This document shows, one piece after another, positions 9,089 to 17,430 of a stretch of DNA of 52,030 nucleotides (the first letter of the stretch is position 1; each line of letters begins with the position of its first letter). The notes under the pieces are model-generated. The model was not told the origin of the DNA, did not search any database, and worked only from the letters and a program-made list of their open reading frames with translations. Made by a program: the position numbers and the translations under genes. The DNA comes from Mesorhizobium sp. SCN 65-20 (GTDB lineage Bacteria; Pseudomonadota; Alphaproteobacteria; Rhizobiales; Rhizobiaceae): NCBI GenBank assembly GCA_001724355.1, contig MEEF01000011.1, positions 1-52,030 of the forward strand, given 5' to 3'.

Positions 9089-9685
9089 CTATTTCAGCAT
9101 CGGCCACAGCGTCGCCGCGAGCAGGACGCCCATGGCGATGTTGAACCATTTCAGCCGCGCCGGCTCGGCGAGGAAACCACGGAGCGCCATGCCGAAGCCG
9201 GCCCAACTGGAGACGCTCGGCAGGTTGACCAGGGCGAAGGCGCCCGAGATCAGCAGCACGGACAAGAAGGGCGACTCCGGGCTCGTATAGACCGCCATAG
9301 CCGTCACAGCCATCACCCACGCCTTGGGATTGACCCACTGGAATGCGGCCGCCTCGAGGAAGGTCATCGGCCGGGCCTTGCTGTCGCTGCTGTTGCCGAG
9401 CGAGCGCGACATCCCGATGCGCCAGGCAAGGTAGAGCAGATAGGCGCCGCCCGCGATCTTCAGGCCGCCGTGCAGGATCGGAAAGGTCGACAGCAGTGCG
9501 CCCAAGCCGAACCCCACGCCGAGCAGCAGCGACAGAAAGCCGAAGCCGATGCCCAGCATGTGCGGAATGGTCCGTACGAAGCCGAAATTCACGCCGGACG
9601 CCAGCAACATGAAGTTGTTGGGACCGGGCGTGATCGAGGTCACGAACGCATAGACCAGCAATGCAAGGAACGCGTCGTAGGACAC
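9089..9685 (-). CDS. LysE/RhtB family amino acid exporter
   Basis: This 198-residue protein has about six hydrophobic segments. The family signature SITPGPNNFMLLASG is at residues 17-31 and WVNPKAW is near residue 117. LysE/RhtB proteins export amino acids such as lysine, threonine or homoserine across the inner membrane; the substrate here is unknown. The GTG at 9685 is selected because GGAGAGGGGA lies just upstream. It precedes the nitrile hydratase genes on the same strand by 42 nt. Co-transcription is possible, but a functional link (for instance export of an amide or amino acid product) is speculation. Confidence 0.88.
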   Translation of the reverse strand: MSYDAFLALLVYAFVTSITPGPNNFMLLASGVNFGFVRTIPHMLGIGFGFLSLLLGVGFGLGALLSTFPILHGGLKIAGGAYLLYLAWRIGMSRSLGNSSDSKARPMTFLEAAAFQWVNPKAWVMAVTAMAVYTSPESPFLSVLLISGAFALVNLPSVSSWAGFGMALRGFLAEPARLKWFNIAMGVLLAATLWPMLK

Positions 9686-9911
9686 CGGAATCCCCTCTCC
9701 ATCATCTTATGTCAGCATTACTGACCTGATTTTTCTTTCCGACAAAATCCCAGATGGCATCCATGGACTGGGCCAGCCGCCGCTCTGGAGCACACGGCGC
9801 CGCCAATCCGACTGCTGCGGGACACCAAACGAGAGAAAAAGCTTGCCGAATTGCACGTCTTGGTTTCGATTTGTCGGTGCAATTGGTCGAAGCGATTCAG
9901 GGTGGTGGACA

Positions 9912-10667
9912 GTGTCAGCACTTGCCAAAGCCGAAACCAGCAGCCTCACCCGCGAACTCATTGACCATGCGGTCAGAAGCATCGAGGCGGCCGACCGCTT
10001 TTCCCTGCCCTTCCCCCACATCTTCTTCCGCGACTTCTTTCCCGCCGATTTCTACGCCGATCTCATCACGTCGATCCCGAGCGAGGGCTACGAGCCGATC
10101 AAGGGCGACCAGACGCGCATGGCGCTTCGCCTCTATGGCGACAATGTCGACAACGTCGACGCGCAATTGCGCGAGATGTGGGCCGCGGTCTCAGCGATGC
10201 TGACTTCGGTCGAGATCGAGAAGGCCATCCGCCGGCAGCTGAAGGAAGGGCTCGAAATCCGCGCCCGCGGCGATAAAGTCGCCAGTGCCGACGACCTTCG
10301 CCTGGTGGCAAAGCCCGTGCTCTACAGCGACAAGGACGGCTACCAGATCAAGCCGCATCCCGACGCGCGCAAGAAGGTCGTCACCATGCAGCTCTATTGC
10401 CCGGCCGACGAAAGCCAGCGCGAGCTTGGCACGACGCTCTACCAGGCCTCACTGAAAGGGCTATTGAATGTCGGATCGTACGGGCTCGAACCGGTCAAGA
10501 CGCTGCCCTTCCTGCCCAATGTCGGCTACGCTTTCGTCGTGCTGAAAGCCTACCACTCGCTGCTGAAGATGAGCTGGCACGGCCGACCGAAGATCAACAC
10601 GACCATCGAGCGCCCGCGCGTGTCACTGCTCAACACCTTCTACGTCAACGAGGACGTCGGTTTCTGA
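9912..10667 (+). CDS. Putative 2-oxoglutarate/Fe(II)-dependent oxygenase
   Basis: This is about 251 residues from the GTG at 9912. The C-terminal half resembles prolyl-4-hydroxylase-like dioxygenases. It has an H-P-D iron motif at about residues 149-151 within IKPHPDARKKVVTMQLYCP, a distal iron histidine in SWHGR at about 223, and a possible 2-oxoglutarate-binding Arg in RPRVSLLNTFY at about 236. The N-terminal part (residues 1-130) has no recognised motif. The start is uncertain: a TTG at 9843 would add 23 residues. The substrate is unknown; relatives occur beside polysaccharide or methyltransferase genes, which are absent here. A terminator follows 20 nt after the stop. Confidence 0.6.
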   Translation: MSALAKAETSSLTRELIDHAVRSIEAADRFSLPFPHIFFRDFFPADFYADLITSIPSEGYEPIKGDQTRMALRLYGDNVDNVDAQLREMWAAVSAMLTSVEIEKAIRRQLKEGLEIRARGDKVASADDLRLVAKPVLYSDKDGYQIKPHPDARKKVVTMQLYCPADESQRELGTTLYQASLKGLLNVGSYGLEPVKTLPFLPNVGYAFVVLKAYHSLLKMSWHGRPKINTTIERPRVSLLNTFYVNEDVGF

Positions 10668-10687
10668 CCTCGACGCCTAAGAATGCA

Positions 10688-10717
10688 AAAGCCGCCGTGC
10701 ATCGCATCGGCGGCTTT
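10688..10717 (+). terminator. Intrinsic terminator hairpin
   Basis: A perfect 10-bp stem (AAAGCCGCCG / CGGCGGCTTT) with a 10-nt loop is followed by TCTCATTT. It lies after the oxygenase gene stop and before the end of ilvH on the other strand. The A/T ends make it potentially bidirectional. Confidence 0.75.
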
Positions 10718-10809
10718 CTCATTTCCCTTGTGCGTGACCCGGAAAATCAAAGTGTTACAGCGTCCTTTGCGCGTCCAAGAGGACGCGCGGCGTTGTAGCA
10801 AGGGTAAGC

Positions 10810-11382
10810 TCACATCCCCTGCGGACCGCGATTCATGGCCGCCACGCCGGTGCGGCAGACCTCGACCAGGCCGAGCGGCTTCATGATGGCGATGAACTGT
10901 TCGATCTTCGACACCTTGCCGGTGATCTCGAAGATGAAGTGCTCGGTGTTGGCGTCGATCACGCTGGCGCGGAAGGCGTCCGCCAGGCGCAGCGCCTCGA
11001 CACGGGCGTCGCCGGTGCCGGCGACCTTGACCAGCGCCAATTCGCGCTCGAGCGGGCGATCCTGACCGAGCTCGGCGGCGCGGACCGACAGGTCAACCAC
11101 CCGATGCACCGGCACGATGCGTTCGAGCTGGTGCTTGATCTGCTCGAGCACATGCGGCGTGCCGCGCGTCACGATGGTGATGCGCGACAGGTGCTTCTCG
11201 TGCTCGGTCTCCGAGACCGTCAGGCTTTCGATGTTGTAGCCGCGGCCGGAGAACAGGCCGATGACGCGGGCAAGGACGCCCGGTTCGTTGTCGACCAGCA
11301 CCGACAAGGTGTGCGTTTCCGGCAGTGCCGTCTCCTTGGCGATGAAGTAGGCCGAACCGGTGGGCTGTAGCTGTGCGTTCAT
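10810..11382 (-). CDS. ilvH: Acetolactate synthase small (regulatory) subunit
   Basis: This 190-residue protein is the valine-sensing regulatory subunit of acetohydroxyacid synthase. An N-terminal ACT domain is clear: HTLSVLVDNEPGVLARVIGLFSGRGYNIESLTV at about residues 20-55. The C-terminal domain contains the HFIFEITGKVSKIEQFIAIMKPLGLVEVCRTG segment. The start at 11382 (MNAQLQPTGSAYFIA) is preferred because longer frames extend upstream without similarity. It follows ilvB on the same strand after 76 nt and is presumably co-transcribed under the ilv attenuator. Confidence 0.95.
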   Translation of the reverse strand: MNAQLQPTGSAYFIAKETALPETHTLSVLVDNEPGVLARVIGLFSGRGYNIESLTVSETEHEKHLSRITIVTRGTPHVLEQIKHQLERIVPVHRVVDLSVRAAELGQDRPLERELALVKVAGTGDARVEALRLADAFRASVIDANTEHFIFEITGKVSKIEQFIAIMKPLGLVEVCRTGVAAMNRGPQGM

Positions 11383-11458
11383 AAGATGAATCTCGATCTC
11401 AGGCGTTTGTGCCAACTCGTTGAATGTGCGGCCTTCCCGGAAGGCCGCACTCGGTTCG

Positions 11459-13243
11459 TCACACCAGTTCGCGGCCCTTGGCGTCGATGGCGTTGGCCAC
11501 CGCCTCGTCGGTCGCCTCGTCGGGCAGGAGCATCTCGTTGTGCGCCTTGCCCGATGGGATCATCGGGAAACAGTTGGCGAGCGTTGCCACGCGGCAGTCG
11601 AAGATCACCGGCTTTTTCACCGCAATCATCTCCTTGATCGCATCGTCGAGTTCGTCCGGCTTGTCGCAGCGGATGCCGTGGCCGCCATAGGCCTCGGCCA
11701 GCTTGACGAAATCGGGCATCGCCTCGGTGTAGGAATGCGACAGCCGGTTGCCGTGCAGCAGTTGCTGCCACTGGCGCACCATGCCCATGTAGGAGTTGTT
11801 GAGGATGAACACCTTGATCGGCGCATTGTACTGGAGCGCCGCACTCATCTCCTGAATGCACATCTGCACCGAAGCGTCGCCGGCGATGTCGATAACAAGC
11901 GATTCAGGATGTGCGATCTGTACGCCGAGCGCCGCCGGCAGGCCGTAGCCCATCGTGCCCAGGCCGCCCGAGGTCATCCAGCGGTTCGGCTTCTCGAAGC
12001 CGTAATGCTGGGCCGCCCACATCTGGTGCTGGCCGACTTCGGTGGTGATGTAGGTGTCGAGATGCTTGGTGTTCTCGTACAGCCGCTGGATGGCGTATTG
12101 CGGCATGATCACGTCGCTGTTGTGCTTGTAGGCGTAGCTGTCGCGCGCGCGCCACTTGGCGATCTGCTCCCACCATGGATAGAGCGCCTTCTTGTCGGCC
12201 TTGGCCGTCGCCCGCCACAGCCGCACCATGTCTTCCAGCACGCGGCCGACATCGCCGAGGATCGGCACGTCGGCGCGCACGTTCTTGTTGATCGACGACG
12301 GATCGATGTCGATGTGGATCTTCTTAGAGTTCGGCGAGAACGCGTTGAGGCGGCCGGTAATGCGGTCGTCGAAGCGCGCGCCGATGCACACCATCACGTC
12401 GCAATCGTGCATGGCCATGTTGGCTTCATAGCTGCCGTGCATGCCCAGCATGCCGAGCCAGTTCTTGCCCGAAGCCGGATATGCGCCTAGCCCCATCAGC
12501 GTGGACGTGATCGGGAAGCCGGTCAGGTCGACCAGTTCGCGCAGGAGGTGGCTGGCTTCAGTGCCTGAGTTCACCACGCCGCCGCCGGAATAGATGATCG
12601 GCCGCTTCGCCGAGGCCATCAGCGCCACCGCTTCCTTCACGCGCTCGAGGTCGCCCTGGACCTTCGGCTGGTAGGAGGTGCGCGGCGCGGTCTGCGGCGG
12701 CGTATAGATGCCCTTGGCGAACTGGACGTCCTTCGGGATGTCGACGACGACGGGGCCGGGGCGACCGGTCGTGGCGACATGGAAGGCCTCGTGCAGGATA
12801 CCAGCGAGTTCGTTGACGTCCTTCACCAGCCAGTTGTGCTTGGTGCAGGGCCGGGTGATGCCGACGGTGTCGCACTCCTGGAAGGCGTCCGAGCCGATCA
12901 GCGTCGTCGGCACCTGGCCGGTGATGCAGACCAGCGGGATCGAGTCCATCAGCGCGTCCTGCAGCGGCGTCACCGCATTGGTGGCGCCCGGGCCGGAGGT
13001 CACCAGCATCACGCCGGCCTTGCCGGTCGAGCGCGCGTAGCCCTCGGCGGCGTGCCCTGCGCCCTGTTCGTGGCGCACCAGGATGTGCTGGACATCGTCC
13101 TGCTGGAACAGTTCGTCATAGATCGGAAGGACAGCGCCGCCCGGATAGCCGAAGAGGTGCTGGACGCCGTTGTCCTTCAGCGCCTGCACCACCATCTCGG
13201 CGCCGGTCATCTCGCGCCTTCCGCTGTCACTATGTCCGCTCAT
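11459..13243 (-). CDS. ilvB: Acetolactate synthase large (catalytic) subunit
   Basis: This is a 594-residue ThDP- and FAD-dependent enzyme making acetolactate or acetohydroxybutyrate, the first common step of branched-chain amino acid synthesis. The N-terminal pyrimidine-binding domain holds FGYPGGAVLPIYDEL and RHEQGAGHAAEGYARSTGK, with the catalytic Glu in the latter. The central FAD domain follows. The C-terminal ThDP-binding motif is GDASVQMCIQE, continuing to the NN of LNNSYMGMVRQWQ. The ATG at 13243 has AGAGGAAG upstream. The family member could be called ilvB or ilvI; the symbols are used interchangeably in alphaproteobacteria. Expression should be controlled by the upstream leader peptide and terminator. 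Confidence 0.96.
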   Translation of the reverse strand: MSGHSDSGRREMTGAEMVVQALKDNGVQHLFGYPGGAVLPIYDELFQQDDVQHILVRHEQGAGHAAEGYARSTGKAGVMLVTSGPGATNAVTPLQDALMDSIPLVCITGQVPTTLIGSDAFQECDTVGITRPCTKHNWLVKDVNELAGILHEAFHVATTGRPGPVVVDIPKDVQFAKGIYTPPQTAPRTSYQPKVQGDLERVKEAVALMASAKRPIIYSGGGVVNSGTEASHLLRELVDLTGFPITSTLMGLGAYPASGKNWLGMLGMHGSYEANMAMHDCDVMVCIGARFDDRITGRLNAFSPNSKKIHIDIDPSSINKNVRADVPILGDVGRVLEDMVRLWRATAKADKKALYPWWEQIAKWRARDSYAYKHNSDVIMPQYAIQRLYENTKHLDTYITTEVGQHQMWAAQHYGFEKPNRWMTSGGLGTMGYGLPAALGVQIAHPESLVIDIAGDASVQMCIQEMSAALQYNAPIKVFILNNSYMGMVRQWQQLLHGNRLSHSYTEAMPDFVKLAEAYGGHGIRCDKPDELDDAIKEMIAVKKPVIFDCRVATLANCFPMIPSGKAHNEMLLPDEATDEAVANAIDAKGRELV

Positions 13244-13308
13244 CGGTCTGTCCCGTCTTCCTCTGCCGTTCCCGGCGTTACTGGTCGTTTAGTCCTGTTT
13301 CAGGCAAT

Positions 13309-13332
13309 AAAAAAGGCCCCCGAGGGAGCCTT
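13309..13332 (-). terminator. Attenuator terminator upstream of ilvB
   Basis: Read on the minus strand, AAGGCTCC pairs with GGGGCCTT (8 bp, one G-U, CTCG loop) and is followed by a run of six U. It lies 33 nt after the leader peptide stop and 65 nt before ilvB. A second inverted repeat (GCGCATGGG at 13386-13378 with CCCATGCGC at 13347-13339) overlaps the leader peptide's last codons and could be the pause hairpin. An inner hairpin GGCGGT/ACCGCC spans 13360-13374. A clear antiterminator pairing was not worked out by eye. Confidence 0.8.
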
Positions 13333-13364
13333 GCGTCTGCGCATGGGGGGATTTCGCCCGGCGG

Positions 13365-13418
13365 TTACACCGCCTTGCCCATGCGCTTTCCTACTACGAG
13401 AATGAGTGCCGTCTTCAT
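13365..13418 (-). CDS. ilvL: ilv leader peptide (attenuation peptide)
   Basis: A 17-codon frame encodes MKTALILVVGKRMGKAV. Codons 5-9 are Leu-Ile-Leu-Val-Val in a row (CTC ATT CTC GTA GTA), exactly the amino acids made by the downstream operon. The stop codon is 33 nt before a terminator with a U-run, the classic arrangement for ribosome-mediated attenuation. No Shine-Dalgarno sequence precedes the ATG, and the best promoter would start the transcript about 3 nt upstream. This suggests leaderless translation, as known for the Sinorhizobium trp leader. Function is inferred from architecture. The peptide is too short for routine gene calling. Confidence 0.85.
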   Translation of the reverse strand: MKTALILVVGKRMGKAV

Positions 13419-13427
13419 GGTCGCGGA

Positions 13428-13456
13428 CGTTAATGCGGGCCTATGCGCGCTGTCAA
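13428..13456 (-). promoter_or_regulatory. Promoter of the ilv leader and ilvBH operon
   Basis: On the minus strand a perfect -35 TTGACA (13456-13451) is followed, after 17 nt, by TTAACG (13433-13428) as a weak -10. The predicted start is near 13421, three bases before the leader ATG. A strong -35 with a poor -10 is usual in alphaproteobacterial promoters. Confidence 0.6.
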
Positions 13457-13610
13457 CGGCACGAGCGAAAATTTTCCGCAGCGTAAGCGGGATCGCCCGG
13501 TTGATAGAATTCGAAGCGTTCGCTTAACCAAATCCAAACCATGCGCCCAAACCCCGGTTTAACCGCAGGACGGCTACGCTGAACGATAGGGTAGTTGGGG
13601 GATCAGGCCT

Positions 13611-15428
13611 ATGTTCGTTGAACGCCAGTCGATCGGCGAAACCACGTCGCAGGAACGGCGCGACCTCCTGCAGGACGATGCCCGCATCCTGGGGCACGTC
13701 GTGCAATGCGATGGTGCGCGGGCTGTCATCAGCGCCTATGCCGAAAGCGGCGGCTCCGCTGCGGCGGGGCTCTGGACGGTCGGTCGCATGATCTCGATCA
13801 ACCTGGGAGAAACCCGGACCATCGGCCTCGTCTATTCCATCGGCAAGGCCGACCGTTCCTGGGTCGCCGACGGCGAGAACCCGATCGAGGTCAGCGTGGA
13901 GCTCATCGGCGAGGTCCGCGACCTGGGAGCGGAGAAACACCCGGTGTTCGACCGGGGCATCACGTCCTATCCCCATGTCGGCGCCGTCGCCCATCGCATT
14001 CGCACCCGCGACCTGCAGGCCGTCTACGATCTCGCCGGTCGCCATTCGATCACCATCGGCCAGCTGTCGCAGGACGAATCTATCGACGCCTGCATCGCCA
14101 TCGACGAGACGCTGGCGCGCCACTTCGCGGTCGTCGGCACGACCGGCGTCGGCAAGTCGACCGCAGTTTCCCTCCTCTTGCGCAAGATGATCGCCGCCCG
14201 CCCCGACCTGCGTGTGCTGATCATGGATCCGCACAACGAGTTCGCGGCCTCGCTGCCGGATCACTGCGTCAAGATCGACACCAATTCGCTCGACCTGCCC
14301 TTCTGGCTGTTCAACCTCGAGGAATTCGCCGAAGTGCTGTTCCGCGGCCGGGAAACCGACGCCGAGGAGATCGACGTGCTGCGCGACCTCATTCCGGTCG
14401 CCAAGAACCTCTACCGCAACCCGCATGGCGGCGCCTTCCTGCGCCGCGGCGCCGACGCGCTGACCGCGGACACACCGGTCCCCTACCGGATGGCCGACCT
14501 CATCAAGCAGATCGACGAGCGGATGGGCATGCTCGAATCCAAGAACGAGCGGCCGATCCTGAAATCCCTCAGGACACGCATCGAATCCGCCCTCGCCGAC
14601 CCGCGCTATCGCTTCATGTTCCATTCGCGGCTCATCGAGGACACCATCCACGAAACGATCGGCAGCATCTTCCGCGTGCCCACCCATGGCCGTCCGGTCA
14701 CCTGCTTCGAGATGGCGGGTCTGCCGTCGGAAGTCGTCAACTCGGTCTGTTCGGTGCTCGCCCGCCTCGCCTTCGACCTGGCGCTGTGGAGCGAGGGCAG
14801 GCTCAAGCTGCTGCTGCTGTGCGAGGAAGCGCACCGCTACATGCCGGCCGACCACCGGCTAGGCTTCGCGCCCACCCGTCATGCGCTGTCGCGCATCGCC
14901 AAGGAAGGCCGCAAATACGGTTGCTACCTCGGCGTGGTCACCCAGCGCCCGGGTGAACTCGATCCGACGATCCTGTCGCAGTGCTCGACGGTGTTCGCCA
15001 TGCGGCTCGCCAACGAGCAGGACCAGGCGATTATCCGCTCGGCGATCGCCGATTCTTCGGCCTCGACCCTGTCGTTCCTGTCGTCCATGGGCCAGCGCGA
15101 GGCGATCGCCTTCGGCGAGGGCGTCGCGACCACCATGCGGCTCAAATTCGAGAAGCTGGCGGCCAATCTCATCCCCGGCACCCAGAAACGCGCCGCCGAG
15201 GCCGCGTCGGGTAACGGCGACGATGTCGACCTGGCCGCGGTGGTCGAGCGTCTGCGCAACGTGCCCAAGCCGCAGGCGACGATTGGCTATGCGGAAGTCG
15301 TCGACACCCAGCGCCAGGCCGGCGATACCGACTATCGCAAGCCGGCGCCGAAGCCGATGCCCGACCAGGATTTCGACACGCGCTTCGGCCTTCGCCCGAC
15401 CACCTTCGGCGGCCGAACCGGCGGCTGA
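13611..15428 (+). CDS. HerA-like ATPase (DUF87 family)
   Basis: This 605-residue protein of the FtsK-HerA superfamily has Walker A GTTGVGKST at residues 176-184. An MDPHNEF segment follows near 205, a Walker B-like LLLLCEEAHRYMPAD near 400, and arginine/sensor segments GRKYGCYLGVVTQRP and STVFAMRLANEQDQ follow. The first 150 residues form the beta-rich HAS-barrel typical of HerA. In archaea and some bacteria HerA works with the NurA nuclease in end resection, but no nurA is next to it here, so the role is unclear. The ATG at 13611 has a GGGGGA ribosome binding site. A hairpin follows the stop. Confidence 0.85.
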   Translation: MFVERQSIGETTSQERRDLLQDDARILGHVVQCDGARAVISAYAESGGSAAAGLWTVGRMISINLGETRTIGLVYSIGKADRSWVADGENPIEVSVELIGEVRDLGAEKHPVFDRGITSYPHVGAVAHRIRTRDLQAVYDLAGRHSITIGQLSQDESIDACIAIDETLARHFAVVGTTGVGKSTAVSLLLRKMIAARPDLRVLIMDPHNEFAASLPDHCVKIDTNSLDLPFWLFNLEEFAEVLFRGRETDAEEIDVLRDLIPVAKNLYRNPHGGAFLRRGADALTADTPVPYRMADLIKQIDERMGMLESKNERPILKSLRTRIESALADPRYRFMFHSRLIEDTIHETIGSIFRVPTHGRPVTCFEMAGLPSEVVNSVCSVLARLAFDLALWSEGRLKLLLLCEEAHRYMPADHRLGFAPTRHALSRIAKEGRKYGCYLGVVTQRPGELDPTILSQCSTVFAMRLANEQDQAIIRSAIADSSASTLSFLSSMGQREAIAFGEGVATTMRLKFEKLAANLIPGTQKRAAEAASGNGDDVDLAAVVERLRNVPKPQATIGYAEVVDTQRQAGDTDYRKPAPKPMPDQDFDTRFGLRPTTFGGRTGG

Positions 15429-15438
15429 CCTCCTCCGC

Positions 15439-15462
15439 TGCCCGGCCTGCCATGGCCGGGCA
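15439..15462. terminator. Hairpin after the HerA-like gene
   Basis: A perfect 9-bp stem, TGCCCGGCC / GGCCGGGCA, has a 6-nt loop. No strong U-run follows (CATCTCCTT), so termination is plausible but not certain. It starts 10 nt after the stop codon. Confidence 0.45.
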
Positions 15463-15605
15463 CATCTCCTTATGTCGGGCGACCTGCAAGCAGACGGCTA
15501 CCGGCGCGCGGCGCCGGACAACAGCTTCCTCAAGCATGGGGAAAGCGCGGCAGCGGCCGAGCCGGGGTTCGTTAGGACCTTTGAGCCTCAAGCGCCGCTA
15601 CGTAG

Positions 15606-16397
15606 CTAAGCGCAGACGCGGTTGCGGCCCTGGCGCTTGGCCTCGTAGAGCTGCTTGTCGGCGCGGCGGTAGAAGTCCTCCGCCGTTTCCTCCTGGTCCC
15701 AGAGCGCCAGTCCGACGCTGGAGGTGACGTTCAGCTGGGTGGCGCCCGCATCGATGCTGAGCGTGGCGATCGCCTTGCGCATGCGGTCTGCAAATCGCTT
15801 GAGAAGCTCCAGATCCATGTTCGGAGCCACGATCGCGAACTCCTCGCCGCCCAGGCGTGCGACGACGTCGTGATAGCGCGTCATGCCCTTCAGGCATTTC
15901 GCCACCGAGCGCAGCACCTCGTCGCCCACGTCATGGCCGTAGGTGTCGTTGACCTGCTTGAAATGGTCGAGGTCGAGGATCATCAGCCCGACCGGCTTGC
16001 CGATGCGGCGGAACTCCCCGAGATACTCCTTGAGCGCGTCGTCGAAGTAGCGCCGGTTCTGCATGCCTGTCAGGCCGTCGGTGAGCGCTGCCTGTTCAAG
16101 GTTGCGCGACCGCGCGCTGAGCGAGGCGGTCATCTCGCGGAGCTTGCCGCCCTCCTGCACCTGGGTGCGGATCTGCGGGAGGATGAAGAACAAGCCGAAG
16201 ACGAGCGTGCCGGTCAGGAGCAGGCCCGTTGCCAAGAGCAGCGTCTGCAGGCTCTCGATGGCCTCGACACGGCCGGGGAGATAGAGCGCGTCGGCCGGTC
16301 CCATGACCAGGCTCCACGCATAGAAGGTCGCGAGCGCCCCGAACAAGATGAGCGCACTGAACACAAAGAACGCGGTTTCCGCCTTGTGAAAGCGCAT
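15606..16397 (-). CDS. Membrane-anchored diguanylate cyclase (GGDEF)
   Basis: This 263-residue protein has two N-terminal membrane segments (about 8-30 and 48-73) enclosing a short periplasmic loop, then a coiled linker and a GGDEF domain. The active-site motif is GGEEF at 183-187 and the inhibitory I-site RxxD is RYHD at 174-177, five residues before it. It should therefore make cyclic di-GMP from two GTP and be product-inhibited. No EAL domain is present. The short periplasmic loop is the only possible sensor. The ATG at 16397 fits the first membrane helix. Confidence 0.92.
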   Translation of the reverse strand: MRFHKAETAFFVFSALILFGALATFYAWSLVMGPADALYLPGRVEAIESLQTLLLATGLLLTGTLVFGLFFILPQIRTQVQEGGKLREMTASLSARSRNLEQAALTDGLTGMQNRRYFDDALKEYLGEFRRIGKPVGLMILDLDHFKQVNDTYGHDVGDEVLRSVAKCLKGMTRYHDVVARLGGEEFAIVAPNMDLELLKRFADRMRKAIATLSIDAGATQLNVTSSVGLALWDQEETAEDFYRRADKQLYEAKRQGRNRVCA

Positions 16398-16476
16398 GGC
16401 ACCCCCGTGAACCCAATAGAGGATATGCCACGTCGCGCCTTACGGAGGGTTAATTAGCTCAGGCAAATTCTCGACG

Positions 16477-17430
16477 TCAGAGCTCGTCGGCCCCAGGCTT
16501 CCCGCCGGCTTCGCCGCCGATCCGCTGCCATTCCGGCCCGAACTGGTTGCGGAACCAGGTGGATTGGCGCTTCGAATATTGCCGGGTCGCAATCTTCGCC
16601 CGTTCTATCGCCTCATCGAAACTCATCTCGCCGGCGATCGCGGCCGCAAGCTCGCGCACCCCGATGGCCTTCATCGCCGGCAGGTCCGGTGCGAGGCGCA
16701 TCGCAGTGATTTCCCGCACCTCGTCGAGCGCGCCGGACTCGATCATCCGGTCGAAGCGCGCGTCGATGCGCTCGATCAGCAGCGGGCGTTCCGGCTCGAT
16801 GACGATGAAGCGCGCCGTCCCCGGATCGATGGTCGGATGGCCGCGATCCGCCTGCCACTTGAGGATCGAGCGTCCGGAGGCCTCGAGCACCTCCAGCGCC
16901 CGCACGATGCGCTGGCCGTCGCTGGCCTTGAGCCGCATCGCCACCTCGGTGTCGACGCGCATGAGCAGCCGGTGCAGGCGCGGGGCACCTTCTTCGTTAA
17001 GGCGCCAGCGCCAGCGGTCGCGGATGTCCTTGGGGATGTCAGGCATCTGGGAGATGCCTTCCGCAAGCGCCCGGAAATAGAGCCCCGTGCCGCCGACGAA
17101 GATCGGCGGCTTCTCGTCGAACAGTCCGCTGTCGGCCAGCACCGACACGTCGCGCAGCCAGTTTCCGGTCGAGTACCCAACCGCCGGCGAGACATGGCCG
17201 TAGAGGAAGTGCCGCGCGCGGCTCAGGTCGTCGGCACTGGGCCGCGCCGTCAGCACGTCGAGCACCCCATAGACCTGCATGGAATCGGCGTTGACGATGA
17301 CGCCGCCTTCGCGCTCGGCGAGCTTCAGCGCCAGCGCCGACTTGCCGCTGGCGGTCGGCCCGGCTATCAGGGTCGCATTCTTGATGCGCCCCTCGACCTT
17401 TCCGGAATTTTCGATGCCACTCGTCGCCAC
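16477..17430 (-). CDS. miaA: tRNA dimethylallyltransferase
   Basis: This 317-residue enzyme isopentenylates A37 of tRNAs reading UNN codons. It has a P-loop GPTASGKS at 24-31, the substrate motif NADSMQVY, PIFVGGTGLYFRAL near 110, and the C-terminal tRNA-binding RQYSKRQSTWFR. The length equals the E. coli enzyme (316). The most likely start is the GTG at 17430, since no ATG is available upstream of the P-loop in this frame. That start overlaps the 5' end of the divergent serB gene by 17 nt. The exact start therefore deserves checking. Confidence 0.93.
   Translation of the reverse strand: MATSGIENSGKVEGRIKNATLIAGPTASGKSALALKLAEREGGVIVNADSMQVYGVLDVLTARPSADDLSRARHFLYGHVSPAVGYSTGNWLRDVSVLADSGLFDEKPPIFVGGTGLYFRALAEGISQMPDIPKDIRDRWRWRLNEEGAPRLHRLLMRVDTEVAMRLKASDGQRIVRALEVLEASGRSILKWQADRGHPTIDPGTARFIVIEPERPLLIERIDARFDRMIESGALDEVREITAMRLAPDLPAMKAIGVRELAAAIAGEMSFDEAIERAKIATRQYSKRQSTWFRNQFGPEWQRIGGEAGGKPGADEL

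Noticed and set aside
13524..14855. A 443-codon frame antisense to the HerA-like ATPase gene
   Set aside because: It is the mirror of a gene with clear Walker motifs, and its translation has shadow-type composition.
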